Assembly: GCA_007375645.1 (NCBI GenBank)
Contig: VMER01000004.1
Coordinates: forward strand, 1-39,603
Source of the DNA: Parcubacteria group bacterium LiPW_15
GTDB lineage: Bacteria > Patescibacteria > Paceibacteria > UBA6257 > 2-01-FULL-56-20
Direction of reading: 5' to 3'
DNA: 39,603 bases
Shown in pieces: positions 33,753-39,603 of this stretch. Numbering within the stretch: position 1 is the stretch's first letter; every line of letters starts with the position of its first letter. Under the pieces are notes generated by a model, which was not told the DNA's origin, searched no databases, and saw only the letters and a program-made list of their open reading frames with translations. A program made the translations under genes and the position numbers.

Positions 33753-33780
33753 TTTATATGAACTGCCACCCGCAAGTCAA
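33753..33780 (-). promoter_or_regulatory. Candidate promoter upstream of 23S rRNA
   Basis: TTGACT (33780-33775), a 16-nt spacer and TATAAA (33758-33753) on the minus strand. Transcription would start near 33746, about 215 nt before the 23S 5' end. Confidence 0.5.
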
Positions 33781-33918
33781 GGGGTTGAAATGCAAACTCG
33801 GCGCATAGATAATAGATGCCTCGGCCTCAAGCCTAGGTCTCTATATATAGTGGAGTTTTCGCCAATACCGCCAGGAAAAGCTTATTTTATGAGTTTCGCC
33901 GGGCATTGCCTCTCCCCA

Positions 33919-33947
33919 TTGACAAAACCTCTCTAAAATGCTACAAT
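33919..33947 (+). promoter_or_regulatory. Consensus promoter of the surface-protein operon
   Basis: TTGACA (33919-33924), a 17-nt spacer and TACAAT (33942-33947); one mismatch to full consensus. It leaves a leader of about 40 nt before the ATG at 33995. Confidence 0.75.
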
Positions 33948-33994
33948 TCCCGAACAATTCAATTACCCGAAAAACGGGCTAAAATAATAACGAA

Positions 33995-36373
33995 ATGACC
34001 ATAACCAACAAAAAAATTCTCGGAATCGCAATTGTCCTCGTGGGCCTCACGTTCGCGGGAACTTCTGTTTCTACGGTGAATGCCGCTACCTGCCCCACGC
34101 TTTACGGCCACATTGTCCATCCGGGCGGAAACGGCTATCCAGCAACAGCTACGGCCACTAACGGATCTGACAACTGTACTGCGGAAATAACTTTCAGCGC
34201 ATATAAAGTTTATGTCACCCCGGGTCATCCGGGCTGGCTTGATACTCAGACTCTTTTTGATTCCCAAACCCTCACCTTCGCCCCGGGAGAAACCAAAACC
34301 TTCACGGTTAACACTCCCCAATGTTACGCCCAGCTCGATCTTTATGAAGGACCCGCACAACCCCATTTGAGCGACGCTGCTGGTGGATTTCCGGGCCAAA
34401 ATCTTTTGTCCTATTTGTTTACTGGCGGATCCGCCCTCTGTACGAACACACCCCCGCCGCAGCTCTCCTGCTCTCCCGCCAACCAAAATGTGGACATCAA
34501 TCAATCCGCTAATTTTTCCGCGAACGGCGGAGATGGAACCTATTCCTGGAGCTCGGGGTCAGGTTCTCCTTCGACCGGCAACGGAGCAAATTTTTCTTCT
34601 TCCTGGAACACTTCCGGAAACAAAACTGTAACCGTTACGAGCGGCTCCCAAACCGCTACCTGTTCGGTGTCCGTAAATCCTCCGGCTGTCGAACTTTCTT
34701 GTCAGCCTCAAACCCAGACCATTAACGTCGGCGATATTGCGGTCTTTTCCGCGCAGGGCGGCAACGGCAACTACAACTGGACCTCTCCCGGCTCCCCCGC
34801 CTCCGGCGTAGGTGCCAATTTTAGTTCCGCATTCTCTAGCGCCGGAGTTAAAACCGTAAACGTTACGGACGGAACTCAAACCAAGCAGTGTTCGGTTACC
34901 GTGAACGAAGTTGCGCAAAATCTTACTTGCTCTCCTTCGAGCCAGACCGGAAACGTGAATGACTATCTTACTTTTAGCGCCCAGGGCGGCAGCGGAAATT
35001 ACACTTGGAATGGCGGCGGAAATCCGACTACCGGCAACGGCACTTCGTTTGTCACGCAGTTTTTAACTTCCGGAAATAAAACTGTAACCGTTACGAGCGG
35101 CTCCCAAACTGCGACTTGTTCCGCATACATCAACCAAACCTCCTGCATCCAACCGAGCATCTATTTGAACGCAGCCAACAACATCACCGAGAACTCCGCG
35201 ACCCTTAATGGTTATATTGACCCTCAGGGCAAACCAACCACTTATTACTTTGAGTATGGCGTGAGCCAATCTTACGGCTACACCACCAATTCTCAGACGA
35301 TCACTTCTCCCCAAACCGTCACCTTCAGCATCTATGGCCTGCAGCCGAATACTACCTATTATTACCGTCTGGTAGCTCAAAGTGAATGCGGAACCAACCG
35401 CACCTCGGCTTTCAGTTTCACCACCCCCGGCGGCTACACCCCGCCCCAGCAGCAAATTTACTGCAATCCCCAAAACCAGAATGTTAACGTTAACGACTGG
35501 GTAAACTTCAACGCGACCGGCGGCAATGGCAACTATTATTGGTCCACCTCCGGAGACGCTTCTCCCTACAGCGGAAACGGCCAGAGCTTTGGCACCCGCT
35601 TTTCCAATAATGGAACGAAGATCGTAACCGTAAGTTCTTCAAATGGTGGAAGCGCGCAATGTATCGTCTACATAAACACCCCCCAGCAATATTCGAATTT
35701 TCAGATAACCAAAAATGTCTTGAATCGCACCCTCGGTCAGAGCGTGTATGTGAATAACGTTGAGGCTCAGTCTCAGGACCTAGTAGAATTTGAGATTCGC
35801 GTCCAAAATGCCAACTACAACAATAATTATTCCAATAACAACAATTACTACAATAATTACCAAATATTGGTTCGCGATGCGTTGCCCTACGGACTGACCT
35901 ATGTTCCCGGTTCCACGCGCGTTAACAACAATCAGGTTGCGGACGGGCTTACCCAGGGCTCCGGAATTTATCTGAATAACAATTACGGAAACCAGGAGCA
36001 GATCATCCGCTTCCAGGCGACCGTAAATCCGGACCGCATTGACGGATTACTTACCAACCAGGCTACTGTTACAATTAACTCAGATACGCGAAGCGCTTAT
36101 GCCACCGTGACCGTTCGCCCCCGTGGAACCGTTTTGGGAGCGGCTGATATAGTTACCGGTCCGGAAGACACGCTTCCCATAGTGCTTGCTCTCGGTTTCG
36201 CGTCCGCGCTTGCAGCCTATTATCTTTTGTTCCATCGCAAGGATGCCTCCCCGAAGCTAAACCTCGCTTCCGCCATCGTTTCCGAGACGCCTCGCGTAGA
36301 ACCCAAAAAGAAAACTGAGTTCGAAAAAATGCTGGAACGCATCCGGACAGAAGAAAAGTCCCCCGACGCGTAA
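33995..36373 (+). CDS. Large surface protein with PKD-like repeats and C-terminal membrane anchor
   Basis: A 792-residue exported protein. It has a signal peptide (about residues 1-31), an N-terminal domain (about 32-150), three PKD-like repeats (about 155-232, 236-307, 312-380; pattern LxCxPxxQxxNVxD...FSAxGGxGxYxW), and a fibronectin III-like domain (about 383-478, LNGYIDPQGKPTTYYFEYG). A fourth PKD-like repeat (485-560), an Asn/Tyr-rich DUF11-like domain (566-705) and a C-terminal helix (about 724-745) with a basic tail follow. The stretch IVTGPEDTLP before the helix resembles a sorting signal, without an LPxTG. A sortase gene lies two genes downstream. DNA repeats (AACTGTAACCGTTACGAGCG at 34624 and 35090) show recent domain exchange. 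Confidence 0.82.
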   Translation: MTITNKKILGIAIVLVGLTFAGTSVSTVNAATCPTLYGHIVHPGGNGYPATATATNGSDNCTAEITFSAYKVYVTPGHPGWLDTQTLFDSQTLTFAPGETKTFTVNTPQCYAQLDLYEGPAQPHLSDAAGGFPGQNLLSYLFTGGSALCTNTPPPQLSCSPANQNVDINQSANFSANGGDGTYSWSSGSGSPSTGNGANFSSSWNTSGNKTVTVTSGSQTATCSVSVNPPAVELSCQPQTQTINVGDIAVFSAQGGNGNYNWTSPGSPASGVGANFSSAFSSAGVKTVNVTDGTQTKQCSVTVNEVAQNLTCSPSSQTGNVNDYLTFSAQGGSGNYTWNGGGNPTTGNGTSFVTQFLTSGNKTVTVTSGSQTATCSAYINQTSCIQPSIYLNAANNITENSATLNGYIDPQGKPTTYYFEYGVSQSYGYTTNSQTITSPQTVTFSIYGLQPNTTYYYRLVAQSECGTNRTSAFSFTTPGGYTPPQQQIYCNPQNQNVNVNDWVNFNATGGNGNYYWSTSGDASPYSGNGQSFGTRFSNNGTKIVTVSSSNGGSAQCIVYINTPQQYSNFQITKNVLNRTLGQSVYVNNVEAQSQDLVEFEIRVQNANYNNNYSNNNNYYNNYQILVRDALPYGLTYVPGSTRVNNNQVADGLTQGSGIYLNNNYGNQEQIIRFQATVNPDRIDGLLTNQATVTINSDTRSAYATVTVRPRGTVLGAADIVTGPEDTLPIVLALGFASALAAYYLLFHRKDASPKLNLASAIVSETPRVEPKKKTEFEKMLERIRTEEKSPDA

Positions 36374-36398
36374 TATCAAAAAGTCGGCGACCCACAAA

Positions 36399-37364
36399 AT
36401 GAAAATGCTACAAAGAATTAAAAATTTCTTTATGCCGACCGAAGAAAACGCGGGCCTCCCGATATTTCTTTCCTCCTTCTCTCTCACCTTGCTCGGCGTT
36501 TTGGCCGCCTTTCTTCTGCTTGCTCCAGCAACCATCCGCGAAAATCAACTTGCTCAGCTTTTGGGCGGACCGACTTTTGCGAAAACGGATGTTATCCGTT
36601 TGGTTAATTCCGCTCGCGTGAATGCAGGACTCCCAAGCCTCAAAGAAAATGAAGTCTTGGATATCGCCGCCGCGGCCAAGGCCGAGGATATGGCAAGTAA
36701 AGAATATTTTTCCCATAATTCTCCGGATGGAAAAACTCCGTGGGATTTTATCAAGGGCGCGGGCTATAAATATACCGCTGCCGGCGAAAACCTTGCGATG
36801 GACTTTACAACCGCAGAAGCGGCCGAGAACGCACTCATGGCTTCTCCGACTCACCGTGCGAACATTTTGAACCCGCTTTACACGGAAATCGGCGTTTCCG
36901 TTGTTCGGGGAACGTTTGAAAGCCGTCCGGCCATCTATTTGGTTCAACACTTCGGCAAGCCGTCGGTGAAAGTTTCTCAACTCCCGCCGATAAAAGACCT
37001 GACTGCCGCCAAAGAGATACTGAAGCTCCCTGTCCAAAAAATCGAAACTCCGACAACCACCGCCAAGACCGCGGTTCTGGGCACGGAAATCAAACCCCAG
37101 GCTGTAAATCAGGCCGGCTCTCCGGCAACCGATATTCCCGATGTTCCGATCCGTTTTTTGGGATTTTTCGTGACCTTCATGCTCTTAACGACTCTTGCTA
37201 TAGCGCTGATCCGCTTAGGCGCGCTGCCGTTCGGAGTCATGATAAAAACTTTTGTTCTTATACTTATTTTCGGCTACATCGCGACCCATAGCGCGATCCT
37301 CAAGGAGGCTGCCCAAATAACGCCGGTATCTTTTTCCACTAACGCGATTAGCGTCGCAAGGTAG
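36399..37364 (+). CDS. CAP (SCP/PR1-like) domain membrane protein
   Basis: A 321-residue protein. It has one transmembrane helix (about residues 25-46), then a CAP domain (about 65-190) with VIRLVNSARVNAGLPSL, the conserved FSHNSPDGKTPWDFI, GENLAMDF and SPTHRANILNPLYTEIGV motifs. A linker follows, then two more hydrophobic helices (about 250-300). Bacterial YkwD-type CAP proteins are extracytoplasmic with unknown or peptidoglycan-associated activity. The gene starts 26 nt after the surface-protein gene and precedes the sortase gene, so the three look like one operon. It ends in TAG. Confidence 0.87.
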   Translation: MKMLQRIKNFFMPTEENAGLPIFLSSFSLTLLGVLAAFLLLAPATIRENQLAQLLGGPTFAKTDVIRLVNSARVNAGLPSLKENEVLDIAAAAKAEDMASKEYFSHNSPDGKTPWDFIKGAGYKYTAAGENLAMDFTTAEAAENALMASPTHRANILNPLYTEIGVSVVRGTFESRPAIYLVQHFGKPSVKVSQLPPIKDLTAAKEILKLPVQKIETPTTTAKTAVLGTEIKPQAVNQAGSPATDIPDVPIRFLGFFVTFMLLTTLAIALIRLGALPFGVMIKTFVLILIFGYIATHSAILKEAAQITPVSFSTNAISVAR

Positions 37365-37382
37365 AACGAGTAGAATATAGTA

Positions 37383-38036
37383 GTGAGGCGCCCGCTCCAA
37401 AACAAATTCCGCCGCCTGGCAATTTTTATCTTGCTCTTCTTGGGCGCAAGTTTATTTTTTTATCTTTTGCTGAATGGCGGAGCATTCTTTAAAGAACTCC
37501 GCTACGCAATATTTTTGAATTCGCCTTTTGTTTCTTATGATCTGAAGACCGGGGAAATATTAAAATTGGCTTCTGCCTCAAACTTGCCGCCGGGAGCGAA
37601 CTATCAGTTATTCCTCCCGCGCGTGCAGATCCAAACACCCATCGTCTCCCCAAAAGATCCTGGAACGGCATCGGTTTTAGCCGCGATGGAAGACGGCGTG
37701 GCTCTTTACCCGGGTTCTGTTCTGCCCGGCAATGTCGGCCGCGCGGTAATGCTGGGACACAGCTCCAGGGCCAGTTGGTATAGGGGAAACTACGCGACGG
37801 TTTTTTCGCTCCTCCCCCAAATGAAAGCTGGAGACATCATATATATAGTGGGAAACGGCAAAAAATATACTTACCGGGTCTCCGACAAAAGGGTGATGAG
37901 CCCAAACGATACCAATGCCCTTTTGAAGTCCGCCCCGAATGATTCCGAAATCGCGCTGATAACCTGCTACCCCATAGGTTCCGCCTCGCAAAGGAATATC
38001 GTTCTAGCAAAACTAATTGCGACGGAAAATATTTGA
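37383..38036 (+). CDS. Sortase-family transpeptidase
   Basis: A 217-residue class D/E-like sortase with an N-terminal membrane helix (about residues 12-32). The sortase fold carries the catalytic His in VMLGHSS (near residue 125), the Cys in LITCYPIG (near 194) and the Arg in SQRNIVLA (near 204). It joins surface proteins to the wall or to each other after cleaving a sorting signal. The GTG start at 37383 follows the CAP gene by 18 nt. Its natural substrates may include the 792-residue protein upstream; this is inference from proximity and its C-terminal anchor. Confidence 0.88.
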   Translation: MRRPLQNKFRRLAIFILLFLGASLFFYLLLNGGAFFKELRYAIFLNSPFVSYDLKTGEILKLASASNLPPGANYQLFLPRVQIQTPIVSPKDPGTASVLAAMEDGVALYPGSVLPGNVGRAVMLGHSSRASWYRGNYATVFSLLPQMKAGDIIYIVGNGKKYTYRVSDKRVMSPNDTNALLKSAPNDSEIALITCYPIGSASQRNIVLAKLIATENI

Positions 38037-38067
38037 TTGAGGGCCCGCAACCGCGTAACATATAAAT

Positions 38068-38874
38068 ATGCTTCCGATAGATTTAATTCTGGTTCGCCAC
38101 GGACAATCCGAGGGCAATGTTGCGAACAAAACAAGCCGGAGCGGCGATAACCGTTTCTTTACCGAAGAATTCAGAAATAGACATAGTCGCACATTTCGAT
38201 TAACCGACAAAGGCATCGAAGAAGCAAAGGCTGCGGGAGAATGGCTTAAAAATAATATCTCTACACCTATCGACAGATTCTATGTAAGCGATTATATCCG
38301 CGCCATGGAAACCGCGACGCTCTTGGATCTATCGAATGCGCTTTGGAGAAGAGAGTTTCATCTTAGGGAGCGCGATATGGCGCTCCAAGACAATCTTCCG
38401 GACGATGAGCGAAAGGTTTTATATCCGAAAGAAGACAAGCAGTACGCACAAAACAAATTCCTATCCATACCCGCCGGAGGCGGAGAATCCATTGCAAGTC
38501 TCTGCTTGCGCTTAAAGGCAACAATGCTGGCACACTGGGCCAGAGAATGCAGCGACAAGCGAGTTATCGCAGTTTGCCATGGACATGTAATGCGAGCGCT
38601 GCAGGTTGAGATTGAAGACCTTTTGCCCGAAAGATTCATAGAGCTTGATGAGTCGGAAAAACCGGAAGACAAAATACGCAATTGTCAGATTTTTTGGTAC
38701 ACACGCCGGGATCCGGAGACAAATGCTCTTGCTCCGCACATAATCGCAGTTCGCTCCGTTTGCCCATGGGACAAGCAGGGTGATTTCGGCTGGCGAAAGA
38801 TTCCCCGCAAACACTGGAGTAACAAGGAGCTTGCGGCCGAGGTTGAGAAACAAGAACGGCAAATTGCGCAATAA
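38068..38874 (+). CDS. Histidine phosphatase superfamily protein (phosphoglycerate mutase-like)
   Basis: A 268-residue member of the histidine phosphatase superfamily. It has the RHG motif LVRHGQSEGN (about residues 8-17), a second region SDYIRAMETA with the conserved Arg, and the catalytic CHGHVMRA near 170. The C-terminus (EVEKQERQIAQ) is helical. An EDTA-insensitive mutase, a nucleotide or sugar phosphatase, or a regulatory phosphatase are all possible. The residues that set specificity are not distinctive enough to choose. Confidence 0.83.
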   Translation: MLPIDLILVRHGQSEGNVANKTSRSGDNRFFTEEFRNRHSRTFRLTDKGIEEAKAAGEWLKNNISTPIDRFYVSDYIRAMETATLLDLSNALWRREFHLRERDMALQDNLPDDERKVLYPKEDKQYAQNKFLSIPAGGGESIASLCLRLKATMLAHWARECSDKRVIAVCHGHVMRALQVEIEDLLPERFIELDESEKPEDKIRNCQIFWYTRRDPETNALAPHIIAVRSVCPWDKQGDFGWRKIPRKHWSNKELAAEVEKQERQIAQ

Positions 38875-38906
38875 GTTTGTGTTTGTCGCTAAAAGTTACT
38901 TCGTTC

Positions 38907-39603
38907 CTATTTTGTAGCGTTATAGAGCGCCGCTATTTCCGCCGCGGAAAGCGCGCGATTGTAGACGCGGACATCATCGATCTGGCCGTCAACGCCGTTT
39001 ACGCTATTGGAAATATTCATTGCATGAGAGCTACCCACGGGGGTTATTGTTTGCACCGCCGAAAATTTAAATTTCCCGTCAACGTAAAATTTCAAGTTGC
39101 TCCCGTCTGTTGTAAAAGTAAGAAGAACCCAGCTGCCTGCGCCAACGCCATTGGTGGCTTCGGAACCGCTCACAACATTGCTCGTTACCCCGTTCGCGAT
39201 CAATCCGTTGATGGTGGTCGCCCCGGACATCAGTCTGTAATTTACGCTAATATTTCCTCCGCCCGAACTTTTTAATACCACATAGCCATAATCTTTTAAT
39301 TGATCGAAATTTACCCAGGCGCTTATTGAAAAATTGCTTTCGAGCTTTAGAACATTATCGCCATTGCAGGTTATATAATCGTTTACCCCGTTAAAATTCC
39401 CCGAGTAAGATCCGACTTTACCGCCCGCATATCTTTCGGTAGAGGTTCCGTTCCACGTGCCGTTGTTTCCGTATCCCGAAGAATCTATTGTGTCTCCATC
39501 CAACTTCCAATACCCCACAAGACCAGATGGATTGTATAGAGGTGAAAGAGACAGGTTGTTACCCATGGCTATGACTCCGGGGTAATTGGAGATATTAGGG
39601 TTA
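38907..39603 (-). CDS. LamG (concanavalin A-like) domain protein, 5' end beyond the window
   Basis: The frame stays open to the right edge; residues NPNISNYPGVIA precede the first ATG at 39566, so the true start lies outside. The visible part is one LamG/laminin-G-3-like domain: GLVGYWKLDGDTIDSSGYGN, a middle with NFSISAWVNFD, LKFYVDGKFKF, and the typical end GQIDDVRVYNRALSAAEI. In Parcubacteria such domains often follow a type IV pilin-like N-terminus (ISNYPGVIA suggests one), giving a surface or pseudopilin-anchored lectin-like protein. It ends in TAG. Confidence 0.8.
   Translation of the reverse strand, partial: NPNISNYPGVIAMGNNLSLSPLYNPSGLVGYWKLDGDTIDSSGYGNNGTWNGTSTERYAGGKVGSYSGNFNGVNDYITCNGDNVLKLESNFSISAWVNFDQLKDYGYVVLKSSGGGNISVNYRLMSGATTINGLIANGVTSNVVSGSEATNGVGAGSWVLLTFTTDGSNLKFYVDGKFKFSAVQTITPVGSSHAMNISNSVNGVDGQIDDVRVYNRALSAAEIAALYNATK

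Larger units (their letters stand above)
33532..33994. other. Divergent intergenic region between 23S rRNA and the surface-protein gene
   Basis: 463 nt without a gene. It carries a minus-strand promoter candidate (33753-33780), a minus-strand intrinsic terminator (33651-33676), a CACCTT/AAGGTG hairpin near 33587-33601, and the plus-strand consensus promoter at 33919-33947. The stretch 33790-33915 shows nothing I can interpret. Confidence 0.6.

Noticed and set aside
33790..33915. 16S rRNA fragment or tRNA upstream of 23S
   Set aside because: No 16S 3' anti-Shine-Dalgarno region or cloverleaf could be recognised on the minus strand.

Overview
The window reads as a chromosomal segment of a Candidate Phyla Radiation (Patescibacteria) bacterium, most likely of the Parcubacteria group. 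This is inferred from gene content and style, not from a tree. The signs are: a self-spliceable intron and intervening sequences in the 23S rRNA; a 23S-5S unit with no 16S gene next to it; compact overlapping genes; a surface-protein/CAP/sortase cassette; long secreted proteins with NHL, LamG, PKD-like and peptidoglycan-binding domains; a tail-fibre-like protein of the 'GVGTTTP' type; and a perfect 20-bp palindrome (CCTGCCTGCCGGCAGGCAGG) that has entered a coding region as the peptide LPAGRQ.

Layout. 1-860 (minus) holds a PilO-like gene and a small membrane protein. 934-5948 (plus) holds dprA, topA and a long Rel (ppGpp synthetase/hydrolase). 5905-8280 (minus) is a parA / GIY-YIG nuclease / parB unit, facing a tRNA-Leu(CAA) whose promoter interleaves with that of parA. 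8467-8704 (plus) is a tiny isolated transcription unit with consensus promoter, a 40-codon ORF of extreme GC3, and a strong terminator. 8744-19538 (minus) holds a PAP2 phosphatase, rpsR, ssb, rpsF, one continuous 2258-residue RpoB-RpoC fusion, mltG and rodA. 19623-28265 (minus) holds two large secreted proteins, a membrane-anchored Cys-motif protein, a family 2 glycosyltransferase, a DedA protein, an endonuclease/exonuclease/phosphatase-family protein and a small basic Cys/His protein. 28507-33531 (minus) is the 5S and an oversized 23S gene. 33995-38874 (plus) holds a PKD-like surface protein, a CAP-domain protein, a sortase and a histidine phosphatase. The right edge cuts a LamG-domain protein.

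The most unusual region is the 23S gene, which spans about 4.74 kb. It carries a 765-nt group I intron with an I-CreI-like LAGLIDADG gene at the classical position 2593. It also carries intervening sequences at both classical bacterial sites, helix 25 and helix 45. The helix 45 insertion is closed by a perfect 19-bp stem and contains five tRNA or tRNA-like genes in the rRNA orientation, all with encoded CCA (the window's tRNA-Leu has none). Four of the five lack U33 or a normal anticodon loop. One appears to swap the near-universal G19-C56 pair for C19-G56. The fifth is a canonical cloverleaf with anticodon CUA, which would read UAG, although UAG is a common stop codon in this window. An array of non-canonical and suppressor-type tRNAs inside a 23S intervening sequence is the best candidate here for an undescribed system.

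How the genes work together. dprA-topA-rel covers DNA uptake, topology and the stringent response. parAB covers chromosome segregation. rpoBC-rpsF-ssb-rpsR looks like one information-processing operon. rodA-mltG serves wall elongation. The secreted, CAP and sortase genes point to an elaborate cell surface. Several promoters place a -10 box 5-8 nt from the start codon, suggesting leaderless mRNAs.
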